Origin: Cantharellus purpuraceus
Lineage: Eukaryota; Basidiomycota; Agaricomycetes; Cantharellales; Hydnaceae
NCBI GenBank assembly: GCA_025174535.1
Contig: JALBUN010000007.1
Location: 124,001-188,000 of the forward strand
DNA length: 64,000 nucleotides
Direction of reading: 5' to 3'
Position 1 is the stretch's first letter. Each line of letters opens with the position of its first letter. Position numbers and translations under genes: made by a program. Positions 55,141 to 64,000 of this stretch are shown here, in pieces. The notes under the pieces were generated by a model that saw nothing but the letters and a program-made list of their open reading frames with translations, searched no databases and was not told the origin of the DNA.

Positions 55141-57560
55141 GCATGCAATTGGAGATTCAACGCCACAATGTGACTATACAAGCTTAGATTGGCTATTACG
55201 TTTCTACTCAATGGTCACATCCCATCGAGTGAAACGACAAACCACACCCAGAAGTGTTCACTGCACAAACTAGGACAGTTGACTCAACAGTTCCTCATTC
55301 GGCAATGCACCAAAACTTCTCTTTAAAAACAAGTATGGTGTCAACTTGCTCCTTAAACGTTAAACGACTTCCACCATTGTCGGACGTGCTCTAACCCCAG
55401 CCGCAGCCTAGATCCCCCATCCCAAAAATCTGCCACTGCAAGCACGCCGACGAGACACAGCGCAGTACCACCCAGTACCGTCAGCGTAACTCTCGCTCGT
55501 TCCTGTCTATACTGATGACGAGGCGTGTACTATGGACGTTTCCGAGGTGATCAATTCATCGAGAAGATAGGGAGGGAATTATGGCTGCTTACCCGGTATT
55601 CCCAGTCATTCCATACAGGGAATACTGAGCGCCACCAATAGTGAACCTGAGACCATGGGTACGAGGCACTGTTCCAACCGTCCTTGGAAACATACCACTA
55701 TCCAACACAGCTCTCAGACACACACACCAAAGAGAATGGTGACGAAAAACGCACATTGTTACACCTGCTGATAACTCTCGTTTTTGATACTGCCTGCACA
55801 AGCGATACATACTCCTTCTCTGCATCAGCTTTCACCTCCACTTCCGACGCCTCCCCATCGAGGACAGGCGCAATGATTTTGAGCACGAAATTGACCGTAT
55901 TCTCTGTCGTCATGACTACACTCGTGTGGCCCGTGTTGGAGTTTGGCCCGTACAGCAAGAAAAAGTTGGGGACTGTGATTATGTAGTTGGTCAATGGTAT
56001 GGCACCAAGTGTGGTCGGCTTACATCCGTGCACAGCAGTCGTGTGATACGCTCCCGGACCACCCATTTGCTTCCAGTGATCATTCAGCAAGCCTCCGTTC
56101 TTCCCATGAATCTTCAAATTATTGATGAAATTGTGTGTCTGGAACCCCGTGGCAAGGATAATAACATCTGCAGGGTAGGTCTTCGTTTTGGTGCGCACGG
56201 CGCGAGGGAGGATCTCGACAATGTCATCCTTTACGAGCTCGAAATTCGGCGCGTGCAGTGAGTTGAGATATTGCTCGTTTGCGTCGAATATCCGTCGCTA
56301 ATGGGAATTCCCGTCCGCTTTGTTAATATAAAGACACAACAGAAAAGACAGCGAACTGCCAACCTTGCACGCAATCTCCCACTCAGGAATCAACATATCC
56401 TGATACTTCTTTGGCGCCACCCTCTGTACATATTCCTTCGATTGCTTCTCCAACGCACGCCTGAACTTTTCACCCCCCCTGTTCATCACGAATAGCCGCC
56501 ACATGTTCTCCGCATACAGGAACACAGTATAACGGAAAAGTCTCCCGATGAGAGGGAGATAGCGAATGGCCCCGTTCCCTATTGATCCCAATGAAGGGTT
56601 TAGGAAGGAGAGGAGCCAGTGTGGGCTGTGGATGAATTGCGTCACGCTCTTGGTATGCGACACGATATTCGGTACAACCTGGGAACCAGAACCTGAAAAT
56701 AAATCAGTTCTACAAAACCTCCACTCAGTTCATTCCAACATTCCATACGCACATCCATTCCCAACAACAATTGTGTCCTTCCCCTCCAGTTCCACCTCCT
56801 CCGTCCACCGCCCCGTATGCACAATCTGTCCTTCGAACGTCTCTCTCCCCGGAATTTTCGGCTCGCTCGGCACCGACAGCATCCCCACCGCAGAAATCAG
56901 TACCTTGCACTCGTGGACATATCTCTCCCCTGTCTCCAAATCTCTTAGCCGCACACTCCACCTTTGCTGTGAGCTGTCCCAGCTCGCAGATTCGCACTCG
57001 GTGCGCAATGTCATCAGTGGGAGCAGCCGGTACTTTTTAACGACGCTATCGACATAATGGCGGAGCTCGGAATGGGTAGCCAGGATCCTTGACGAGATGA
57101 GGTCTGGGGCGAAAGAGAAGGAGTAGAATATTGCGGGGATATCACTGTATATCAGACCGTTGGGAAACATAGGAAGAAGACAGTAATCCTCAACGCACCA
57201 TGCAGCACCTTTGTTTTATTTCATCCCGAGTCAATCAGCACTGGCATTGTACACAAGGCGCACGACTCCCTTGTAGACGCGAACAGAGAACTCACCGGGA
57301 TAACGGTTAACCCACCAAGTGCCCGAATATCCCGCATTCCTGTCGTAAAAGTGCACGCCCGCATAGTCGATGCCGTACTTAATCTTGAGCTGTGCTCCGA
57401 GGCAGATGCCAGATAAACCGACTCCAATGCAGATGATGGGTGTGTACTTTGGTTGGGTGGACATTTTTTCGACCTAGGTGTGGTTGCGTCTTTGAATTCC
57501 GATTTTAATCTTGGTCTTGGTGTGCGTCGGGGACTCTGATCGTGATCGTATCTGATCGCG
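55140..57560. repeat. tandem segmental duplication, unit 1
   Basis: Similar to about 59350-61980 at an offset of 4421 bp, including the gene, about 100 bp upstream of its ATG (CGATCTAGGTGTGGTTGCG-like) and roughly 400 bp beyond its stop (GGAGATTCRACGCCA, and ACAAACTAGGACAGTTGAC against ACAACTGGGACAGCTGAC). Confidence 0.75.
55353..57464 (-). pseudogene. Baeyer-Villiger-type monooxygenase, copy 1, premature stop
   Basis: FAD/NADPH flavin monooxygenase. Starts MSTQPKYTPIICIGVGLSGI (GxGxxG FAD site), then GTWWVNRYPGAACDIP, ATHSELRHYVDSVV, KVLISAVGMLS, the Baeyer-Villiger fingerprint FEGQIVHTGRW, KDTIVVGNGCSGSQVVPNIV, PEWEIACKRRIFDANEQYLN, DVIILATGF and FLLYGPNSNTGHTSVVMTTE. After the intron ending near 55711 the frame reads S-C-V-G then TAG at 55698-55700, where copy 2 has CAG (Gln). 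The rest is still readable: WYVSKDGWNSASYPWSQVHY, then a C-terminal membrane helix VTLTVLGGTALCLVGVLAVA and a final stop at 55353. So the catalytic body is whole but the WYVSKDGWN region and membrane anchor are lost. It may still give a soluble enzyme, or be a pseudogene. Confidence 0.85.
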
Positions 57561-58120
57561 ATTTCTGTTAGGGGGATTGGATCCGACTGTCGGACTTACC
57601 GAACTTACCACGAGCAGAGGTGGGGCCTTAAGGTTTTCACAGGGTGGTCGGAGTGGCTTATAAACCTAACCGCAATATGTCCATGACTCGGCTGCCTTCT
57701 CTAGCCGTTTGTGGCCGAGGTCGAGGGGTTGTTGTTTGACAGGCTGTTGTTATCGTAGGTCCATGAGTGAAGGATCCAATGACGGCCAACTCCATTAGTT
57801 AGCCAAATCTCACAGCGCTGATTTGCCATCATGGGCGCTTAGTGTTCTTTGAGCCCCCATCAGTGCTTCAGTGGTTGGTAAAGACTTGTTCATGCATCGT
57901 ATCTCGGGCACAGGCATGAGCTCAGGTGACTGGAGGCAGCAACTTCATGAATATACAATGAATTTTGTCGTTATATGATAATTATGGGACGCGAAGGAAG
58001 GCTAACTTCAGTTGTGCGGGGAGCAACCAACTGATAAATTCAGTAGCTACCTAAGTGTAAACTACAAGGCTCGCGGTTAATATAGTCCGATAGAACAACA
58101 CAGGCTCATATACCACCGAG
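57561..58120. other. intergenic; includes 3' part of a dispersed repeat
   Basis: 57990-58120 belongs to the sequence repeated in inverse orientation at 34.8-35.1 kb (contains AGTTGTGCGGGGAGCAACCA). Otherwise nothing seen. Confidence 0.45.
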
Positions 58121-58535
58121 TCAGGTGGGCAAACTGAAACAAGGATCGCCGTACTTGATCGCTATGCGTGTGTATTTGCGGTTGTTGGGTTCTATGGTAC
58201 CGACGCTATGCTTTCGTCTCGACATTCCAACATATACGTAATCGGTACTCCTTGTGCCGCATTTACAATCGCCGGAACCATCACTGTAAGCTGCACCGCC
58301 TGCCGTTGGCAATCACTTAATAACACTTTTCCTTTTCCGCTGTTCCTCGCGCAAACAGGTTTGACCACCTACACGTGGACAATAATATTCCCAGCCATTC
58401 AAATTCATGGACTATGCCCCTTGCATCCACCATGTAAACCGCTGTATTCGTTTCAGTGATAACAGAAACCATTAAGCTGGGCTTATATACAGTATAAGAG
58501 TAGACGCAGTGTTGTAAATCCCGGTGCGACCACAC
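58121..58535 (-). CDS. small uncharacterised gene, repeated at 34.8 kb
   Basis: Minus-strand frames read MVSVITETNTAVYMVDARGI then HEFEWLGILLSTCRWSNL, and, in another frame after a possible intron (GTTTGCGCG near 58360 to ACGGCAG near 58304), AYSDGSGDCKCGTRSTDYVY, then SRRKHSVGTIEPNN and RKYTRIAIKYGDPCFSLPT. The last 18 residues are conserved in the inverted degenerate copy at 34.86-34.91 kb, which supports coding. The phases of the two parts do not fit cleanly with the obvious splice sites, so the model is uncertain and it may be a remnant too. No family recognised. Confidence 0.35.
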
Positions 58536-59349
58536 CCAACACTTTCACAAACACCATGTTCCTGACGTTTTAGGTGCTTATACTTTGTCATTTGCCTTCT
58601 CGAGAGGTCTATCCAGACTTTAACAACTCCACCATATCTGTCACGACGTTGCGAACCTTACTCTGATCTTTTCTGACCCGCAAAACGCCGTGCACCCTTC
58701 AAGCATACCTCCGGCTTTACGCGCTTCCCCGCTACTTTCCATTGTTGGTAGATATAGCTCTTATAACCGCATACCTACTGACTACCTGTACGTATATATT
58801 TCCCACTGCCGTGGTCAAACGTACCTGATCCATCAAGTATGACAAGCATCTTGAAGTTGTCCGTCACATCAGATGTGAAGACTGATGGCTATCACAGACA
58901 AGCAATTTAAATGTAAATAGTAATGCAGCCAAGTTGTGTCCCGGTCCCTTGCTTCTGTTATCCTGGTGTGTCTTGGGTTTAGTCGTGTTTATCCCCAACA
59001 CAAACTACCAGTATATGCTAGCTCCCCGGACCCTTTTTGGAGATCACGTACACCTTGGTATAAGTATAGTCTGCACTCTGTCCATCCGCGCTTGTACCCT
59101 GTCGCCTCGAATCCTACAATCATGCTGTCATCATCATCGCCCCTTTCTTGGCTTTGTTGCAACTCCCTCCCTCTTCTATGAGCTCCGAGTATCTAGCCAG
59201 CCCTATGACAACGAGTGACTGGAGGAGCGGGAGGCGGATACGTTGGGGAGTACCAGTAGCTCCTTCAGTGACCTTCAGTTCATCAGCTGGTTGATCAGAA
59301 TATATTGGTTTTGACTAGCGAGGTGAAAGTAAATTCTATATGAGCACTA
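58536..59349. other. intergenic, no gene seen
   Basis: Between the small gene and unit 2 of the duplication. Two overlapping plus frames at 58934-59218 are unsupported. Confidence 0.4.
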
Positions 59350-61980
59350 TTCACGGTAACTGGAGATTCGACGCCAGAGTATTTTCCCGGTATAGGATAT
59401 TCTCTTGATATAACTCTATGGTATGCAGCAGATTCAAATTTTCTGGATTGTTCGTGTCTACCCAAGAGTCCCATCCTACCCAGTGAAACCACATAGGAAT
59501 GCAAATTTATTCGCTGCACAACTGGGACAGCTGACAGCACGGACCCCTCATTCAGCGATACATCAGAACCTCACGAGGCAAAGCCAAAGGAAGTTCTTTC
59601 ATCATTCATATTACACTTTATAGAGATTCTATTACTGATTTATTGGTGTATTCCCTTAATTTAAAAAAAATTGAGAACTTCCTTTATAATCTAAATATTT
59701 TGTAGCAAATATAGTATGTCAACTTTGCTCCTTTAACATCAAACAAACAACTTCCATCACCTTCGGACGTACTCTAGAGCTAGCCGCAGCCTAGATCCTC
59801 CATCCCAGATATCTACCACTGCAAACATCCCGACGAGACACAGTGCAGTACCACCCAGTACTGTCAACGCGACTCTTGCTCGGTCCTGTTTATACAGATG
59901 ACGAGGCGTGTACTATAAATATTTTCGAGATGATCAATTCATCTAGAATACAGGGGGTGAATTATTGCTTCTCACCTGGTATTCCCAGTCACCCCATACA
60001 GGGAATACTGAGCGCCACCAATAGTGAACCTGAGACCACGGATACGAGGCACTGTTCCAGCCGTCCTTGGAGACATACCACTGTCCACCACAACTCTCAG
60101 ACACAGGATACCAAATACCAGGGGCAGAAAAGAGACGAAAAGTAACGAAAAAAACGTACACTGTTACACCTGCTAATAACTCTCGTTTTCGATACCGCCT
60201 GCACAAGCGATACATACCCCTTCTCTGCATCAGCTTTCACCTCCACTTCCGACGCTTCCCCATCGAGGACGGGCGCAATGACTTTGAGCACGAAATTGAC
60301 CGTATTCTCTGTCGTCATAACTACACTCGTGTGGCCTGTGCTGGAGTTTGGCCCGAACAATAGGAAAAAGTTCGGGACTATGTATGAGGCATCCCTTTAG
60401 TCAATGAAAACGCACACAGTGCAGCTGGCTTACACCCGTGCACAGCAGTCGTGTGATACGCTCCCGGACCACCCATTTGCTTCCAGTGATCATTCAGCAA
60501 GCCTCCGTTCTTCCCATGAATCTTCAAATTATTGATGAAATTGTGCGTCTGGAACCCCGTGGCAAGGATAATAACATCTGCAGGGTAGGTCTTTGTTGTG
60601 GTGCGCACGGCGCGAGGGAGGATCTCGACAATGTCATCCTTTACGAGCTCGAAATTCGGCGCGTGCAGTGAGTTGAGATATTGCTCGTTCGCGTCGAATA
60701 TCCGTCGCTAATGGGAATTCCCGTCCACTTTGTTAATATAAAAACACAACAGAAAAGACAGCGAACTGCCAACCTTGCACGCAATCTCCCACTCAGGAAT
60801 CAACATATCCTGATACTTCTTTGGCGCCACCCTCTGTACATATTCCTTCGATTGCTTCTCCAACGCACGCCTGAACCGTTCGCCTCCCTTATTCATCATG
60901 AATAGCCGCCACATGTTCTCCGTTCTCAGGAATATAATGACGCGGAATAAACGTCCGATGAGTGGTACGTAACGTATTGCCCAGTGCATCGTGGAGCCCC
61001 AGGAAGGGTTTGGGTACGAGAGTAGCCAGTGTGGGCTGTGAATCAATTGCGTCACGCTCTTGGTATGCGACACGATATTCGGTACAACCTGGGAACCAGA
61101 ACCTGAAAATAAATCGGTCCTACACACGAAACCTCCACTCAGTTCATTCCAACATTCCATACGCACATCCATTCCCAACAACAATTGTGTCCTTCCCCTC
61201 CAGTTCCACCTCCTCCGTCCACCGCCCCGTATGCACAATCTGTCCTTCGAACGTCTCTCTCCCCGGAATTTTCGGCTCGCTCGGCACCGACAGCATCCCC
61301 ACTGCAGAAATCAGCACCTTGCACTCGTGGACATATCTCTCCCCTGTCTCCAAATCCCTTAGCCGCACACTCCACCTTTGCTGTGAGCTGTCCCAGCTCG
61401 CAGATTCGCACTCGGTGCGCAATGTCATCAGTGGGAGCAGCCGGTACTTTTTAACGACGCTATCGACATAATGGCGGAGCTCGGAATGGGTAGCCAGGAT
61501 CCTTGACGAGACGGTGTCCTGAGCGAAGGAGAAGGAGTAGAATATCGCGGGGACATCACTGGGTTGTGTATATCAGACCGTTGGGAAACATGGGAAGGAA
61601 ACGGTAATCCTCAACGCACCATGCAGCACCTTTGTTTTATTTCATTCAGGGTCAATCAGCACTGGCATTGTACACAAGGCACACGACTCCCTTGTAGACG
61701 CGAACAGAGAACTCACCGGGATAACGGTTAACCCACCAAGTGCCCGAATATCCCGCATTCCTGTCGTAAAAGTGCACGCCCGTATAGTTGATGCCGTACT
61801 TAATCTTGAGCTGTGCTCCGAGGCAGATGCCAGATAAACCGACTCCAATGCAGATGATGGGTGTGTACTTTGGTTGGGTGGACATTTTTTCGATCTAGGT
61901 GTGGTTGCGTTTTTGAATTCCGATTTTAATCTTGGTCTTGGTGTGCGTCGGGAACTTGGACGCGATTGTATCTGATCGCG
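59350..61980. repeat. tandem segmental duplication, unit 2
   Basis: Counterpart of 55140-57560. Most of the gene body is nearly identical, but one internal block (about 60890-61040) is clearly diverged. Confidence 0.75.
59757..61885 (-). CDS. Baeyer-Villiger-type monooxygenase, copy 2, intact
   Basis: Same architecture as copy 1 with every join in frame: GVGLSGICLGAQL, GTWWVNRYPG, then AACDVPAIFYSFSFAQDTVS, RTECESASWDSSQQRWSVRL, FEGQIVHTGRW, GNGC followed by SGSQVVPNIVSHTKSVTQ, RMTTTKTYPADVIILATGF-type segment, PNFFLLFGPNSSTGHTSVV, KADAEKGYVSLVQAVSKTR, SCGGQWYVSKDGWN, SQVHYWWRSVFPVW and, after an intron ending CTGTATAAACAG, the membrane helix VALTVLGGTALCLVGMFAVV before the stop at 59757. 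Family members oxidise ketones to esters or hydroxylate N/S atoms; the substrate cannot be told. The C-terminal helix suggests anchoring in ER membrane. Head-to-tail with copy 1, start-to-start 4421 bp. Confidence 0.85.
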
Positions 61981-62332
61981 ATCTTGGACTATTGGGTCTA
62001 CTACGAGTAGAGATGCAATCTTTACTCTGCAGCTCTTCCACGATGCGGTGCGAATGGCGTACCAACCTACCATAATATAGCCTTTTATTATCTAGCCTTT
62101 TGTGGCCGAAGGGTTGTTTTACACTGGGGCTATATACAGATGCCATGTGTGCAGTCCCGACAGGGCACGGGACTTTGCTGAAGTCACCCTGACCGGGACA
62201 GTTTTTAACTCTGCATGGACTGGGGATACCGATACATCTGAGACTCATGATCAGGCGCTCCGAGTTCACATGTCGTGTGACACCTAATTGTAATTGTGAC
62301 GCTTAATTTAAATATTATACGCCAGTACATTA
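61981..62332. other. intergenic, no gene seen
   Basis: Between the 3' end of the guanine deaminase and the promoter of monooxygenase copy 2. No feature recognised. Confidence 0.4.
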
Positions 62333-64000
62333 TCACGAAGTGGTAGAAGGTGTGGTGCCTCCTTCCTTCGTAAACTGCTGACCCCCAACCAACGCCCCCT
62401 CGACAAAGACAGCAGAGATATTACGATCGTCACCGCAAAATAGAAATTTCTCTAGTGATGCCTCAAGATCCTCAACATACTCCTGAGGACTCCAACTCTC
62501 ACCACTAACATCAACACAATTGTCATCGCCATCCCACCACACTTGCGGATTACCAGCCTCGGGAAGGAGGCTCACCAGGAGCGCGTCAAACGCCTTCCCA
62601 GGTGCGAAACTCCCCGTGTGCGCCTCGAGATTGCACAGTTCCGCCCCACCAAGCGTAGCCATATGTAGAAGCGTTGCGGTGGGAAGCGGCCGGCTCGTGA
62701 ACCTGGGACGACTAGTGTCGGCCATTGCAAGTAGTGTTTCGGTGGGCGTGGTAGTGGAGGGTGTGGGGGAGAGTGGCGTGTTCGCGCTCACTGTGCCAGG
62801 GGGTAGAGCTGCTTGAAAGCTAATGACCTTCGAAGCCATGCTGGCGTGTTGGATCGCCGTGAGCATGGAGAGTGAGTATCCACCAGATACATCAGTGCCT
62901 AAGCCAACCTAGGAAAGCAAATTAACACTATCAACGGCTTCCGAATCAGGGAAAGTGAGAGAGGGGATATATACTTTGATGCCTTCGTCGATCCATTCAC
63001 CCACTCTCGCAACGCCTGATCTTAGGTTGAAATTACTCGTAGGACAGTGGCTGATTCCCGCTCCTGACTTCTTGATCAAAGCAATTTCCTCGCCCGACAA
63101 GTGACATCCATGCGCAAGGATAGTAGATGGGCCCAGTAAGCCACAATCCTCATAAATCGCGGTGTATGATGCGTGGTCCGGAAATAGTGATGCAGTCATG
63201 AGAACTTCGGAGGGGTTCTCAGAAACGTGTGTCTGGATAGGAAGAGGTAAGAAGTGATGCATTGTGCGTGGCGAGGTGGGACGATTTCGGGAACTCTCTG
63301 AAGCAAGTTTCCCAAGTCCACGTAACAGATCCTCTGTGCAAGTAATTGCAAATCGTGGAGTTAATATAGGTCGGAGGAGGGGTGACTTTAAGGAGTTTAT
63401 ATATGATATGACAGCATGCGAGTTGTCGAGCGACTCGGCGTGGTGGTTGTCGGTACAGGATAGAGGAGCATTGCGATCCATGTTACAATTCTGCGCATGC
63501 GAATAGGTAATATAAGTTCTCCGGGGCACTTTCCACAATAGGTGACAGTTAAGGTACTCACACCAACGAAAGCTCGCTGGCCTAAGGAAGAAGCATGAGA
63601 AGATGAAACGGAATTGGCTCGCGGAATATTGGAACGTGAAACCTACCACTTGCATGGATAACGTTTGCGAGAACTTTAGTGCCCACAAGATGAGACGAGC
63701 TGAAGTAACAGCATGTCGTAGTCTGAATGGAAATTTGCGTCAATACTTGAGCACCATACAACGCATGGACCATTTTCCCTTAGTAGGAAGCAGAAGGTAC
63801 GCAAGGTTCTTACCCCGCAGTCCAGCAGCCGTCTAACAACACTTGCGCACACCTTCTTCGTGTAGACCACATCCTCGAATTTGGATTCGGTCGGGAAAGT
63901 TAGATTAGAAAGCCAATCAAGTAATTCGTACTGGCCACCCCTGCATTAAAATGCACCTTCGTGAGAAAACGTCGGATTCAAGTAACTGCTTACCTTCCGA
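62333..64000 (-). CDS. guanine deaminase, 5' end outside window
   Basis: Amidohydrolase that turns guanine into xanthine (purine salvage/degradation). Exons on minus in order: GGQYELLDWLSNLTFPTESK with KVCASVVRRLLDCG (63945-63817), TTTCCYFSSSHLVGTKVLAN (near 63710), QRAFVG, then NCNMDRNAPLSCTDNHHAES, LRPILTPRFAITCTEDLLRG, IQTHVSENPSEV (metal-binding His), YEDCGLLGPSTILAHGCHLS (metal/active-site His), KSGAGISHCPTSNFNLRSG, EWIDEGIK joined to VGLGTDVSGGYSLSML (metal-binding Asp, intron 62974-62910), then IQHASMASKV and a C-terminal GSFAPGKAFDALLV. The PGFVDTHxHAPQ metal site is expected just beyond 64,000 or in the cut first exons. Joins keep frame; end PSTTS at 62333. Confidence 0.88.

Noticed and set aside
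31398..62000. Possible secondary-metabolite cluster (transporter, acyl-CoA synthetase, monooxygenases)
   Set aside because: No backbone synthase; housekeeping genes (QCR2, Pol lambda) lie between; distances are large and orientations mixed.

Overview
The window looks like nuclear DNA of a basidiomycete, most likely an Agaricomycete. Coding sequence is cut by many short introns of about 45-70 bp with GT-AG ends. The recognisable proteins are typical of that group: an XLF with a long low-complexity tail, a Cys-rich single-pass membrane protein family, small Cys-rich proteins, and Ty3/gypsy retroelements. I assembled most gene models by hand from several reading frames joined at splice sites. 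Exon joins that keep the family signature are stated with confidence; others are marked as uncertain.

Layout. 1-3504 (+): 3' part of a LAA1/HEATR5-type HEAT-repeat trafficking protein. 3.7-4.3 kb (-): weak hypothetical gene. 7.0-7.4 and 11.6-12.0 kb (+): two small Cys-rich genes that share Cys/His spacing and intron positions. 8.0-10.0 kb (-): XLF/NHEJ1. 14.5-16.1 kb (+): unrecognised 475-residue protein with internal repeats. 16.8-28.8 kb: a transposon island. It starts with a cluster of hairpins. It holds LTRs of at least four families, a gag-protease piece on +, an RT-RNase H-integrase piece on -, an LTR with an array of TGASTCA (AP-1/Gcn4-type) sites, a solo LTR nested inside another solo LTR, and a host or transposon ORF broken by them. 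29.4-30.9 kb (-): Cys-rich transmembrane protein. 31.4-34.2 kb (+): MFS transporter with doubtful frame joins. 35.9-38.5 kb (+): GH27 alpha-galactosidase with 24 exons, several of them 8-17 nt. 39.7-42.1 kb (+): long-chain acyl-CoA synthetase. 43.8-45.3 kb (-): QCR2 of respiratory complex III. 45.7-49.3 kb (+): DNA polymerase lambda. 50.4-52.9 kb (-): serine carboxypeptidase. 55.3-57.5 and 59.8-61.9 kb (-): tandem duplicate Baeyer-Villiger/flavin monooxygenases, the first with a premature stop. 62.3-64.0 kb (-): guanine deaminase, 5' end outside the window.

The genes do not form one pathway. XLF and Pol lambda both act in non-homologous end joining but lie 36 kb apart. The most unusual structures are the TGASTCA array in the LTR U3, the hairpin cluster, the nested LTRs with readable target-site duplications, the micro-exon alpha-galactosidase, and the mosaic monooxygenase duplication. 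An inverted pair of related sequences (34.8 and 58.1 kb) brackets the 35-58 kb gene block.
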